This document shows, piece after piece, positions 8,287-16,806 of a DNA stretch of 64,000 nucleotides. The stretch is from the NCBI GenBank assembly GCA_945870855.1, contig CAMBTP010000001.1, forward strand, positions 1 to 64,000, in the 5' to 3' direction. Origin of the DNA: Prosthecobacter debontii (GTDB taxonomy: Bacteria; Verrucomicrobiota; Verrucomicrobiia; Verrucomicrobiales; Akkermansiaceae). Each line of letters starts with the position of its first letter. The stretch's first letter is position 1. Under the pieces are notes generated by a model. It searched no databases. It was not told where the DNA came from and was given only the letters and a program-made list of their open reading frames with translations. Position numbers and translations under genes: made by a program.

Positions 8287-8321
8287 GACCGGGTCCAAGC
8301 CCTTGGATCCGGTCTTTTTTT
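8287..8321 (+). terminator. Rho-independent terminator
   Basis: A 13-bp stem (8287-8299 with 8302-8314, one G-U pair) is followed by seven T residues. The T-run ends directly at the ATG of the next gene, tyrA. Confidence 0.88.
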
Positions 8322-9170
8322 ATGAGCCAAGCTTTCCATAAAATAGGTATTCTCGGAGGAGGTCTCCTCGGAGGCTCGATCGCGCTCGCGTTGCGTGAAA
8401 ATGCCGATGTCCAGCTGTGGTTTAGGAAACCAGAGGCCATTTCGCCTGCCAGAGAGGCGGGGTTTGCGGAGGCCACAAACCATCTCAAGGAAGCTGTTTC
8501 GGAAGCCGATCTTCTGATCCTGGCGGTGCCTGTCGGGGCGATGCCCGCCCTGCTCTCCGCAGCTGTAGAAGCGGGCTTGCCGAAGGGGTGCCTCGTCACC
8601 GATGTGGGCTCCGTGAAGGCCGCTCCGCACCGCGATCTCGCGCCGATCCTCGCAAAAAGCGGCAACCCTTTTATCGGCAGCCACCCGATGGCAGGCTCCG
8701 AGCGCAACGGCCTCTCCGCCGCCCGCGCGGATCTTTTCCAGAATGCCGCCTGCCTGCTTACAAACGATTCCGGCGCGGATACAGTTCTGTGCGAGAAGTT
8801 GGAGAATTTCTGGAAATCACTCGGCTGTCGCACGAAATGGCTGGTCGCGGCGGAGCACGACCGGCTGGTCGCAAGAATCAGCCACTTACCGCACGTCACC
8901 GCCGCCGCGACGGCGTTCGCCGCCTTGTTCGGCGACACTAGCGCCGGTGCTTTGTCCGGTGGCGGTTTGCGGGACACCACCCGCGTGGCCGGTGGAAATC
9001 CCGAGATGTGGGCAGAGATCCTGCTGGAGAACCGCATTGAAGTCTCCCGCTCCATCCGCGAAACCATCGCCAAGCTCGAAGAATTTCTTGTTGCCCTCGA
9101 TGGGGCGAATCAAGAAGAACTCCGCAGCCTGCTCGACGCTGCGAAAGCACTCCGCGACACCATTACTTAG
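8322..9170 (+). CDS. tyrA: Prephenate dehydrogenase
   Basis: The 282-aa enzyme converts prephenate to 4-hydroxyphenylpyruvate with NAD(P)+ on the tyrosine branch. The N-terminal dinucleotide-binding loop is ILGGGLLGGSIALAL. The characteristic DVGSVK and GSHPMAGSE motifs follow at about residues 90 and 115, and HLPH, a substrate-binding histidine region, comes later. There is no ACT or chorismate mutase domain, so this is the monofunctional type. Its start codon immediately follows a terminator U-tract with no Shine-Dalgarno. aroA follows 12 bp downstream and uses the same precursor pathway. Confidence 0.93.
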   Translation: MSQAFHKIGILGGGLLGGSIALALRENADVQLWFRKPEAISPAREAGFAEATNHLKEAVSEADLLILAVPVGAMPALLSAAVEAGLPKGCLVTDVGSVKAAPHRDLAPILAKSGNPFIGSHPMAGSERNGLSAARADLFQNAACLLTNDSGADTVLCEKLENFWKSLGCRTKWLVAAEHDRLVARISHLPHVTAAATAFAALFGDTSAGALSGGGLRDTTRVAGGNPEMWAEILLENRIEVSRSIRETIAKLEEFLVALDGANQEELRSLLDAAKALRDTIT

Positions 9171-9182
9171 AATTTTTCCACC

Positions 9183-10532
9183 ATGTCCAGCCTCCGCATA
9201 AAAGCCATTTCCTCCCTCCATGCCGAATTCAGCGTGCCGGGCGACAAAAGCGTCTCCCACCGCGCCGCCATCCTCGGCGGCCTCTCGAACGGGGTGTGCG
9301 AGATATCAAATTTCCTGCCCAGCGAGGACTGCGTGAACACTCTCAAGGCAATGCAGGCACTCGGCGCGCAATTCGAAGTCCTTGAGGAAATGGAAGGTTA
9401 CGGCCCTACGAAACTCCGCATCCACGGGCGCTCGATGAAACTCACCGCCCCGAAAGCGCCCATCGACTGCGGAAATTCCGGCACCGGCATGCGCCTTCTC
9501 GCAGGTCTGCTTGCCGGCCAAACTTTTACCTCTGAACTATTCGGCGACGCCTCGCTTTCCTCCCGCCCGATGGGACGCATCACTATCCCGCTTGCGGAAA
9601 TGGGCGCGAATCTGGAGACGCTCGGCGAGAAGCCGGGCTGCGCACCGCTCCGCATCCACGGCGGCAAGCTGAACCCGATCACTTACGAAATGCCGGTTGC
9701 CTCCGCCCAGGTGAAAAGCGCGGTGCTGCTCGCCGGTCTTTTTGCCGAAGGCACTACCACCGTAATCCAGCCCGCCGCCACCCGCGATCACACCGAGCGC
9801 ATGTTCGCGGGCTTCCGCATCTCCTGCCGCACGAACGGCAACACCATCTCCATGCCCGGCGGCCAAATGCCGGAGTCCTGCGATTTCACCGTCCCCGGCG
9901 ACATCTCCTCCGCCGCCTTCTGGCTCGTCGCCGCCGCCGCAATGGACGGCTCCCGCCTGCTCATTAAGGACGTCGGCCTCAACCCCACCCGCACCGCCAT
10001 TTTGAAAGTGCTCTCCCGCATGGGCGCACCCATCACAGAAATCCTCCACAGCACGGATGGCGAACCGATCGGCCACGTCGAAATCCACGGCGCACCCCTG
10101 AAAGGCACTACGCTGCTGCCCGAGGAAATCCCCAACCTCATCGATGAGATCCCCGTCATCGCCGTCGCCGCTGCGCTCGCCAAGGGCGACACCCATATAC
10201 GCAACGCCCGCGAATTGCGCGTAAAAGAAACCGACCGCATCACCACCACCGTCGATAACCTCCGGAAAATGGGAGCAGATGTGGAAGAGTTCGAGGACGG
10301 CATGATCATCCACGGCGGCCAGCCACTCAAGGGCGCGGAGATCGATTCCCACGGCGATCACCGCATCGCCATGGCCTTCGCCATCGCCGGGCTTTTTGCG
10401 GAGGGCGAAACCGTCATCCACAACACCGACTGCATCAACACCTCCTACCCCGGCTTCGCCCACCACCTCGCAGCGATTCTTCGCGAAAGCCGCGACACCG
10501 CCGATTTCATACTGCCCACCACTCATCCATGA
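9183..10532 (+). CDS. aroA: 3-phosphoshikimate 1-carboxyvinyltransferase (EPSP synthase)
   Basis: The 449-aa enzyme joins shikimate 3-phosphate and phosphoenolpyruvate to make EPSP, the penultimate step to chorismate. The family signature is present: PGDKSVSHRAAILG near residue 20, DCGNSGTGMRLLAG near 95, SSRPMGRI and ASAQVKSAVLLAGL near 175, and RVKETDRI plus DHRIAMAF near the C terminus. The GNSGT form of the glycine loop resembles the class II type. It lies between tyrA and cmk-plsC in a compact operon, and its stop overlaps the next start by ATGA. The ATG is preceded by CCACC, not by a Shine-Dalgarno. Confidence 0.96.
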   Translation: MSSLRIKAISSLHAEFSVPGDKSVSHRAAILGGLSNGVCEISNFLPSEDCVNTLKAMQALGAQFEVLEEMEGYGPTKLRIHGRSMKLTAPKAPIDCGNSGTGMRLLAGLLAGQTFTSELFGDASLSSRPMGRITIPLAEMGANLETLGEKPGCAPLRIHGGKLNPITYEMPVASAQVKSAVLLAGLFAEGTTTVIQPAATRDHTERMFAGFRISCRTNGNTISMPGGQMPESCDFTVPGDISSAAFWLVAAAAMDGSRLLIKDVGLNPTRTAILKVLSRMGAPITEILHSTDGEPIGHVEIHGAPLKGTTLLPEEIPNLIDEIPVIAVAAALAKGDTHIRNARELRVKETDRITTTVDNLRKMGADVEEFEDGMIIHGGQPLKGAEIDSHGDHRIAMAFAIAGLFAEGETVIHNTDCINTSYPGFAHHLAAILRESRDTADFILPTTHP

Positions 10533-11821
10533 CCTTCCACGCCATCGCCATCGACGGCCCTGCGGCCTCCGGAAAAAGCACGCTCGCCAAGACACTTGCC
10601 GAACGTCTCGGCCTGGTCATGGTGAACTCCGGCGCGATGTATCGCGCGGTCACATGGAAAATTCTCCGCGAGGAAATCGATCCGTCCGATACCGAGTCCG
10701 TTATCCGCTTGCTTGATGAAATGGACATCCAATGCGGCCACGTAGGCAGCCTCTCCACGATACGCATCAACGGCACCGATCCCACCCCTTTCCTCCGCGA
10801 GCCGGAGATCAATGCGAACGTCTCCACCGTTTCTGCGATTCCACAAGTGCGCGATCGGCTCGTCGCGCTGCAACGCGATTATCTGAAGCTCACTCACGTG
10901 GTAATGGAGGGCCGCGATATTGGCTCCGTCGTTTTCCCGAACACTCCGTTCAAAATCTACATCGATGCAGATCCCTCCGTCCGTGACGGACGCCGTTCCG
11001 GAGATGGTGAAATCGATTCCGTCTCGCAGCGCGATGCCGCTGACCGCTCCCGCAAGACTGCGCCGCTCGTCGTTGCGGACGGTGCCACAAAACTCGATAC
11101 CTCCGCACTCACGATCAGCGGAGTGGTCGATGCCGCCATCGGAATCCTCGGCCAGCAAGGCTTCCCCCTACCGAAGCAAGCGCCACTCCTACCCAATGAG
11201 GAGCCGCCAACACCCATGCGCTGGATCTACTGGCTTGGCTGGATGTCCTTCGGCGCCGCCTACCGCACCCTTTTCGGCCTACGCATCATCGGCGATGAAA
11301 ACCTCATCAAGGCTGGGCCGGTGCTCATCGCCTCGAACCATCAGAGCTTCCTCGATCCGCCGCTCATCGGAAATCTTTACAAAACTGAGATGGTTTACTT
11401 CGCCCGCAAATCCCTCTTCACAGGCATCGGGAAATGGCTTTACCCGCAGTGGAACGCAATCCCCATCGATCAGGAAAAGCCGGACACCAGCTCCATGAAA
11501 GCAGCAATCCGCCATCTCAAGGAAGGCTGGCGCGTGCTGATTTTCCCAGAAGGTCAGCGCACCCTCGATGGCGAGATTTGCGAGGCCGCACCCGGCATCG
11601 GCATGATCGCCGCAAAAGCCGGCGTGCCGATCCAGCCCGTGCGCATCTTTGGCGCGGACAAAGCTTTACCACGAGGCTCCGGAAAAATCTCCATGGCGCG
11701 CATCACCGTAATAGTCGGCCCGCCCATCCTCCTTTCCCCCGAGGAATTCAAAGCCTACTCCAACAAAGAAGGCTATCTAGCTCTGACCGAAAGAATCATG
11801 ACCGCAATCAAAGCGCTGTAA
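10529..11821 (+). CDS. Cytidylate kinase fused to 1-acylglycerol-3-phosphate acyltransferase
   Basis: One 430-aa frame holds two enzymes. Residues 1-215 are cytidylate kinase (Cmk): P-loop GPAASGKSTLAK, NSGAMYRA and MEGRDIGSVVFP, phosphorylating CMP and dCMP. Residues 225-430 are a PlsC-type acyltransferase: NHQSFLDP (the HX4D catalytic motif) and FPEGQRT, making phosphatidic acid. The joint is a proline-rich linker around residues 205-220. In many bacteria these are neighbouring genes, so the fusion couples nucleotide supply (CTP for CDP-diacylglycerol) with phospholipid synthesis. There is no internal stop or frameshift. It ends the tyrA-aroA operon. Confidence 0.93.
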   Translation: MTFHAIAIDGPAASGKSTLAKTLAERLGLVMVNSGAMYRAVTWKILREEIDPSDTESVIRLLDEMDIQCGHVGSLSTIRINGTDPTPFLREPEINANVSTVSAIPQVRDRLVALQRDYLKLTHVVMEGRDIGSVVFPNTPFKIYIDADPSVRDGRRSGDGEIDSVSQRDAADRSRKTAPLVVADGATKLDTSALTISGVVDAAIGILGQQGFPLPKQAPLLPNEEPPTPMRWIYWLGWMSFGAAYRTLFGLRIIGDENLIKAGPVLIASNHQSFLDPPLIGNLYKTEMVYFARKSLFTGIGKWLYPQWNAIPIDQEKPDTSSMKAAIRHLKEGWRVLIFPEGQRTLDGEICEAAPGIGMIAAKAGVPIQPVRIFGADKALPRGSGKISMARITVIVGPPILLSPEEFKAYSNKEGYLALTERIMTAIKAL

Positions 11822-12029
11822 GCCTCAGCCCCTATTTCCCTGCCCTCCGGAACGGCCAATGGCTCTTTCAGGGGCCTCCCACACAAAGTAAATTCCTAGC
11901 GGCCGGCCACGAAACCGCCTCCATCCTCGCCTCCGGAGGCAACCAACAGGCTTTTTCCGCGACACTCGCGAAAAGCAAAAAAACCACACCCTGTTTTGAT
12001 CTTGTGTGAAAGCGGGCAGGAAGTAATGT

Positions 12030-12317
12030 ATGTCTATGAGAACTTCGAATGGTTCATTGACCAATCTCCTCGATCTGCCCGCGGAGCTTACCGCGAAGGC
12101 CAGAGCAGTGCCGGGCTTGCAGGAGCGGCTTTTGCGGTTCATACGAATGGAAGTGGCGATGAATGAGCGGCGTCAACTGCGCTATAGCCCCGAGGCTATG
12201 GCCGTGGTGCAAAGGGCGCGGGATTTGGTAGAGAAAAGGAAGGCGGAAGGCGGCGGCCGTGAAGAAGGGATGCGGGCTTTTGAGCGGAATTTCCGAGAGA
12301 TCACAGAGACCCTGTAA
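12030..12317 (+). CDS. Predicted antitoxin paired with a PIN toxin
   Basis: The 95-aa, highly charged protein has an N-terminal segment LLDLPAELTAKARAVPGLQERLLRFIRMEV, typical of antitoxins that precede PIN-domain RNases, and a helical tail rich in R, E and K. It would bind and neutralise the toxin encoded 3 bp downstream and probably represses the operon. I do not recognise an exact family. The start ATG at 12030 is preceded by AGGAAG about 10 nt upstream, a possible Shine-Dalgarno, unusual here. Confidence 0.65.
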   Translation: MSMRTSNGSLTNLLDLPAELTAKARAVPGLQERLLRFIRMEVAMNERRQLRYSPEAMAVVQRARDLVEKRKAEGGGREEGMRAFERNFREITETL

Positions 12318-12320
12318 GCG

Positions 12321-12740
12321 ATGCTCCGCTCCGTTCTTGATACCAACGTGGTGCTAGCGGCCAAGCTTTCCGCGCATCCACAAAGCCCGAATGCCGAAAT
12401 TATCACACGCTGGATGGCAGGCGAGTTCATCTGGTTGGTCTCGGATGATGTGGTGACGGAATACGCACAGAAGCTACTGGAAAAAGGAGTAGATACTATG
12501 AAGGTGGAATTCCTCGTGGCGGATCTCCTTCAATACGGCGAGGAGGTGCCCATCCGATTCTTCCACTTTCAGCACTACCCTGTGGATGCGGATGATGTGG
12601 CTTTTCTGCTGGTAACGCTCAATGGCGCAGCAACTCATCTTGTCACTTACGACGAGCACCTGAAGGATGTTGGCGTGTTTTACCCGGAGTTCATCACCTG
12701 CGAGCCAGTAAGATTCCTGTTCGATTTGCGAACCGTCTAA
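12321..12740 (+). CDS. PIN-domain toxin, VapC-like (PIN_3 type)
   Basis: The 139-aa protein is a putative toxin-antitoxin RNase of the PIN_3 type. LDTNVVLAAKL at the N terminus gives D7 and N9. The acidic residue of the second motif lies in DVVTEYAQKLLE, and the third in DADDVAFLLVTLNGAATHLVTYDEHL. All the expected acidic residues are present, so this copy looks intact. It is the second gene of a two-gene operon with the 95-aa antitoxin. The pair begins an accessory patch between the aroA operon and cysS. Confidence 0.8.
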   Translation: MLRSVLDTNVVLAAKLSAHPQSPNAEIITRWMAGEFIWLVSDDVVTEYAQKLLEKGVDTMKVEFLVADLLQYGEEVPIRFFHFQHYPVDADDVAFLLVTLNGAATHLVTYDEHLKDVGVFYPEFITCEPVRFLFDLRTV

Positions 12741-12761
12741 CACCTTCACCCGCAACACCCC

Positions 12762-12810
12762 ATGACCCCCAGAACCATCCTCATCACCGGCGCGAACGGC
12801 GGCATCGGCG
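12762..12810 (+). pseudogene. 5' remnant of a short-chain dehydrogenase gene
   Basis: ATG at 12762 opens MTPRTILITGANGGIGAGL, the nucleotide-binding start of short-chain dehydrogenases (TGxxxGIG). After about 16 codons the match ends, and the frame runs to a stop at 12866 with unrelated residues. Only this start of the gene remains; the rest has been lost at a junction near 12810. Confidence 0.7.
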
Positions 12811-12891
12811 CTGGCCTCCGTGCGGGTGATGGGCACCTGTTTCGCCACCGGCCAAGCGGCGGGTAAGGCGGCGGCGGATTTTGTTTTCTGA
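12808..12891 (+). pseudogene. 3' remnant of an FAD-dependent oxidoreductase gene
   Basis: In a different frame from the dehydrogenase remnant, 12808-12891 reads ALASVRVMGTCFATGQAAGKAAADFVF and a stop. The RVMGTCFATGQAAG stretch matches the C-terminal FAD-binding end of glycine-rich FAD-dependent oxidoreductases common in planctomycetes and verrucomicrobia. It is joined directly to the short-chain dehydrogenase start, which points to a deletion that fused two gene ends. Confidence 0.6.
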
Positions 12892-12969
12892 AACTCAGGC
12901 AGAAGCGCCGTTATTAACTCACACCCCGCACCCCCGCTACCCTATCCGAAGTCCCTCTCTAGGCAAGCC

Positions 12970-13728
12970 TCAGCGAACTGTGACCATGCGAATTTGGTAG
13001 GCGGGGTCGAGTTTCTGGACTGCTTGCCGCACACTTTGCTGCACTGCCGGATCGCCGAAGTAAGGGCCGGCGCCGGGGCCGCCCGTGGTGTGTGTTTCAA
13101 GTAATACCAACTCGTTGCCGACGATCAGGAACGAGGGATTTCCGCTGTCACCGACCACGAGATTCTTCGACCAGCCATGGCTTTCGGTTTTGTCATGTTT
13201 GAAGGCGATGGTTCCGGTTCCGACACCGGCGATCAGGTGGATAAAGAGGTTGCGATGCTGGTCGCTGACGATCACCGGCCGGTCCAAAAGCACGGATGCA
13301 TCTGCTGCCACGGCGGGCAAGGGGTAGGGGCGGTAATTGGAGGGCACCGGTTCATCAAGCAGGCCCACCATCACATCCCCGGCACCGGCAGAGAAGCCGA
13401 TGATCTTGCGCTGGATAAATTTCCCGTTACGATCATGGAAGACAACCGGAGCGAAGGCCGGCCTTGCGTAGTGCTTGGCCATGACGACGTGGCGCGGCGT
13501 GATGAGAGTCACCGTGCGGGTGTCATTGAAAGAGACGCCCGACATGTCGAAGCCCTGCGTCCAGCCCTTGGCCATGCTTGAGTCGCGGTGGGCGCGATAG
13601 CTTTTGAAAATACCTGGCGGGGCGCTGGGTGGCGGTAAGACCGGGGAGCCGCTCGGACCGCCGGAGCTGCCACAAGAGGAAACGCACACCGCGAGAGCCA
13701 GCGACACACAGACTTGATTGATCATCAT
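12970..13728 (-). CDS. Predicted lipoprotein with trypsin-like serine protease fold
   Basis: The 252-aa product begins MMINQVCVSLALAVCVSSC, a lipoprotein signal with C19 as lipidation site, then a Gly/Ser/Pro-rich linker. The body has trypsin-like landmarks: TPRHVVMAKH with H86 as likely catalytic histidine, GAGDVMVGLL with D118, and VVGDSGNPSF with S195 in the GDSG signature. It is therefore probably an envelope-anchored endopeptidase or a related inactive protein. I start at 13728 because the signal peptide begins there; an upstream extension would run against the next operon. It is flanked by toxin-antitoxin genes on the opposite strand. Confidence 0.72.
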   Translation of the reverse strand: MMINQVCVSLALAVCVSSCGSSGGPSGSPVLPPPSAPPGIFKSYRAHRDSSMAKGWTQGFDMSGVSFNDTRTVTLITPRHVVMAKHYARPAFAPVVFHDRNGKFIQRKIIGFSAGAGDVMVGLLDEPVPSNYRPYPLPAVAADASVLLDRPVIVSDQHRNLFIHLIAGVGTGTIAFKHDKTESHGWSKNLVVGDSGNPSFLIVGNELVLLETHTTGGPGAGPYFGDPAVQQSVRQAVQKLDPAYQIRMVTVR

Positions 13729-13862
13729 GAAAGGAATGATAATGTGCGAGCGCCGATGGGGAAGCGATTTCGTTGTTAGCTTCAATGAGGCAACACCCAA
13801 GCGGGATTCAAGCGTTATCCAAAGCTTGCCAAGAACCCATATTCCCGTATGATTGGCTTGTC

Positions 13863-14153
13863 ATGAAAACCACCTTGGATCTTCCCGATGATCTGCTGAT
13901 CGAGGCGAAAGCGGTGGCGGCGCGGCGCCGGATCACGCTGAAGGATATGGTCGCCCACGCATTGCGACGGGAAATCATGCCGACAACCGCACTCAGTTCA
14001 TCCGAGTCCGAACTCTATGAGGTCGGGCCGTTTGGGATTTTGCGTCTCAAGAAGCGGGGTGATACGGTGGATGAGAATACGGTCAGCAAGCTTCTTGCCG
14101 AAGCCGATGAGGAGGAATTCACCAGGGCGATGGAACTGCGCAGCGGAAAATGA
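13863..14153 (+). CDS. vapB: VapB-type antitoxin
   Basis: The 96-aa protein begins MKTTLDLPDDLLIEAKAVAARRRITLKDMVAHALRRE, a ribbon-helix-helix DNA-binding domain typical of VapB antitoxins. The C-terminal tail with ADEEEFTRAMELRS would bind the toxin. The ATG at 13863 starts the ribbon strand, so longer frames are rejected. The stop overlaps the toxin start by ATGA. Its toxin partner is broken (see next), so the antitoxin is an orphan and may only regulate. Confidence 0.8.
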   Translation: MKTTLDLPDDLLIEAKAVAARRRITLKDMVAHALRREIMPTTALSSSESELYEVGPFGILRLKKRGDTVDENTVSKLLAEADEEEFTRAMELRSGK

Positions 14154-14367
14154 TCCATCTTCTCGATACAAATATCCTGATGACCAGAGCCTCACGGAGG
14201 CGGCACGGGTCCCGGTTTTACCCGCCTCTCAGCAACTGACCGACTGCTATCTGCTTGCATTGGCCGCCTCCAAAGGCGGCTGTCTGGCAACCTTTGACCG
14301 CCGCATCGACCCACGCTGCGTGAAAGGCGGCGGGGATGCGCTGCTGGTTTTGGGCAAACCTGATTAA
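14150..14367 (+). pseudogene. vapC: VapC-type PIN toxin with internal deletion
   Basis: ATG at 14150 overlaps the antitoxin stop and encodes MIHLLDTNILM, the normal VapC N terminus. The frame then degenerates and stops after 29 residues. In another frame from about 14168 to 14367 the normal VapC C terminus is found: YPDDQSLTEAARV, LTDCYLLALAASKGG and LATFDRRI. An intact VapC has about 135 residues; about 65 from the middle are missing, including the second acidic motif. The toxin cannot be functional. Confidence 0.82.
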
Positions 14368-14421
14368 ACCGGGCATCAATCTCGCCTTCCCTCTTCGGCG
14401 GGGCTTGCTTACAACAAGGAC

Positions 14422-15813
14422 ATGCGTCTTTTTGACACCCTCACCCGCACCGAAACTGAGATCCGCCCCATCGATGGGAAGACCTACCGTTTTTACTGCT
14501 GCGGCCCGACGGTCTATGGGCCGGCGCACATCGGGAATTTCCGCACCTTCGTGCTGCAGGATGTTTTCCGTCGCGCGCTGGAAACCGGCGGCACGCCCAC
14601 GCTGCATGTCCGCAACCTCACCGATGTGGACGACAAGACAATCCGCGATTCGCAAAAGGCCGGGCAGACCCTGGAGGCTTTCACGAAAATCTGGACGGAG
14701 AAATTCCATGCCGATTGCACCGCACTCGCCTGCCAGCCGCCGCACATCGAGCCATCCGCCATCGAGCACATCCCGCAGCAGATTGCGATGATTGCGGAGC
14801 TCATCGAAAAAGGACACGCCTACGCCTCCGACGATGGCTCGGTCTATTTCCGCATCTCCTCCTTCCCGAACTACGGCCGCCTGTCCCGGCTCGATGAACG
14901 CGAGCTCGATCTCGGAAAAACACAGAACGCCCGCGCCGATGCGGATGAGTACGAGAAAGATAGTATTTCCGACTTCGTCCTCTGGAAGTCGCGCCGCGAT
15001 GAGGATGGCGAGAACTTCTGGGAATCCCCGTGGGGGCAAGGCCGCCCCGGCTGGCACCTCGAGTGCTCGGCGATGATCCGCGAATACCTCGGCGATTCCT
15101 TTGACCTGCACTCCGGCGGGGTGGATCTCATTTTCCCCCACCACGAAAACGAGATCGCGCAAAGCCAGTGCGTGTGCGGCGGGCACTTCGCGGCGCATTG
15201 GTTCCACATTACACACTTGCTGGTGGATGGCGGGAAAATGTCAAAGTCGCTCGGTAATATGTACACCATCTCCGATCTGGAGGCCAAGGGTTTCAACGCT
15301 ATGGAAGTCCGCTACGTCCTGATCGGCGCGCATTACCGCAAGCAACTCAACTTCACTCTGGATTCGCTCTCCGGTGCGAAGGAAGCGCTAGCGAAACTCG
15401 CGAAATCCGCCGCGAAACTCGCCGAGAATATGGGCGGCGAAACGGCGCTGACCTCCGCGGACTTCGGCCCGTTCCAAGGCGCATGGGAATCGCTCAACGA
15501 CGACCTCAACACCCCCGGTGCGCTCGGCGGAATTTTCACGGGTCTCCGCGATGCATCGAAGCTCACAGGAAAAGAAGCCGCCGCTGCCCTCGCTGGCTTC
15601 AACCGCATCCTCCGCGCCCTCGGCATCACACTCCCGGAAATTTCCACCGCCACGACAGATATCCCCACCGAAATCCGCGCCCTCGCGGAGACCCGCTGGG
15701 CCGCCCGCTCCGCCAAGGACTGGGCCGCGTCCGACAAGCTCCGCGACGAACTCGCCGCAAAGGGCTGGGTGGTGAAAGATGGCAAGGACGGCTATGAGCT
15801 TTCCAAAATTTGA
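14422..15813 (+). CDS. cysS: Cysteinyl-tRNA synthetase
   Basis: The 463-aa class I synthetase charges tRNA-Cys. The HIGH-like motif is PAHIGNFR near residue 35, preceded by the zinc ligand cysteine in FYCCGPTVY. The zinc site continues with HLECSAM and FPHHENEIAQS, and the KMSKS loop is GKMSKSLGN near residue 270. The C-terminal anticodon-binding helices are of usual length. A possible Shine-Dalgarno AAGGA lies just upstream of ATG. It follows the degraded vapC gene. Confidence 0.97.
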   Translation: MRLFDTLTRTETEIRPIDGKTYRFYCCGPTVYGPAHIGNFRTFVLQDVFRRALETGGTPTLHVRNLTDVDDKTIRDSQKAGQTLEAFTKIWTEKFHADCTALACQPPHIEPSAIEHIPQQIAMIAELIEKGHAYASDDGSVYFRISSFPNYGRLSRLDERELDLGKTQNARADADEYEKDSISDFVLWKSRRDEDGENFWESPWGQGRPGWHLECSAMIREYLGDSFDLHSGGVDLIFPHHENEIAQSQCVCGGHFAAHWFHITHLLVDGGKMSKSLGNMYTISDLEAKGFNAMEVRYVLIGAHYRKQLNFTLDSLSGAKEALAKLAKSAAKLAENMGGETALTSADFGPFQGAWESLNDDLNTPGALGGIFTGLRDASKLTGKEAAAALAGFNRILRALGITLPEISTATTDIPTEIRALAETRWAARSAKDWAASDKLRDELAAKGWVVKDGKDGYELSKI

Positions 15814-15866
15814 ACCACAAAGACCAAAGCTAATAGTTATGATCCCTTTTAACATCCATTCTTCTC

Positions 15867-15927
15867 TTCCTTCGCGCCTTTGCGTCTTCGCGGTTCACCC
15901 CTCTTCCTCTAAGATTTAAAATTTCAG
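15867..15927. repeat. Short dispersed repeats between cysS and the next gene
   Basis: Two motifs lie in this 117-bp gap. One is CTTCGCGCCTTTGCGTCTTC, a repeat type seen in many unrelated bacterial genomes. The other is a short AT-rich block AAGATTTAAAATTTCAG at about 15910-15926 that resembles the period-7 start-codon repeats and ends just before the next ATG. Confidence 0.55.
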
Positions 15928-15930
15928 CGA

Positions 15931-16728
15931 ATGCGCTTCTCCATCCTCGGCTCCGGTTCCGCCGGAAACTCCACCATCCTCGAATGCGGCAGTGTGCGCA
16001 TCCTCATCGACGCCGGACTCAGCGCGAAACAGCTCTGCCTGCGCCTCGAATCGCTCGGCATCGCTCCCGAATCGATTTCCGCCATCCTCCTAACCCACGA
16101 GCACGGTGATCATGTCCGCGGGCTGAAAAATTTTCTCAAAAAACAGCCCGTGCCCGTGTTCGCCACGCGGGACACCGCTCACGTCGTCCGCGAGCAGGGC
16201 ATCGAGGGAGCGGTTTGGAAAACCTTCGAGGCCGGGCAGGCGTTTCCCATCGCTCATCTGACGGTGGAGACCTTCGCGATCCAGCATGATGCGGTCGATC
16301 CCGTTGGCTTCGTGATCGGAAATGCCGCGAACCGCTTCGGCCTCGTTTCCGATGCGGGCTTCGTCACCCGCAGCATGATTGAGCGGCTGCGGAACCTCTC
16401 CGCTCTTTTCGTGGAGGCGAACTACGATGATGAACTCCTCGAGCTCGACACCAAGCGCCCGTGGTCGATCAAACAGCGCATTTCCTCGAAACACGGCCAC
16501 CTTTCCAACATCCAGGTTGGAGAGTTGCTGCGCGAGATCGCCCACCCGGGACTTTCGCAAATTGTCTTCGGCCACCTCAGCTCGGATTGCAACTGCCCGA
16601 AAAAAGTCACCGGAATTTTCGGAAAGTGCCTGCGCGAACTAGGCCACGACCACACCGCCCTCCACTGCGCCACCCAATCTGAGCCGACCCCATGGTTCGA
16701 GGTCGCCGAGCCATTCCGGCTGGCGTGA
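15931..16728 (+). CDS. Metallo-beta-lactamase-fold hydrolase, YycJ/WalJ-like
   Basis: The 265-aa protein opens with MRFSILGSGSAGNSTILE and carries LLTHEHGDHVRGL, the dinuclear metal site, then ETFAIQHDAVDPVGF, VSDAGF and VFGHLSSDCN. This order matches the YycJ (WalJ) subgroup, cytosolic exonuclease-like hydrolases linked in Firmicutes to the WalRK system and to DNA replication or repair. Without WalRK nearby the role is open. There is no Shine-Dalgarno. Confidence 0.85.
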   Translation: MRFSILGSGSAGNSTILECGSVRILIDAGLSAKQLCLRLESLGIAPESISAILLTHEHGDHVRGLKNFLKKQPVPVFATRDTAHVVREQGIEGAVWKTFEAGQAFPIAHLTVETFAIQHDAVDPVGFVIGNAANRFGLVSDAGFVTRSMIERLRNLSALFVEANYDDELLELDTKRPWSIKQRISSKHGHLSNIQVGELLREIAHPGLSQIVFGHLSSDCNCPKKVTGIFGKCLRELGHDHTALHCATQSEPTPWFEVAEPFRLA

Positions 16729-16806
16729 GTAAAGGGAAATTTTCCGACAAACCGCTTGAGACACGGCCTAGTTGGCACCAAGCTCCCGCCGCCCAGTCCC
16801 CGCGCC

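Noticed and set aside
9537..10595. Long 352-codon open frame antisense to aroA
   Set aside because: Rich in G, A, V and D without recognisable motifs, and fully overlaps the clear aroA gene. It is a shadow of GC-rich codon use.
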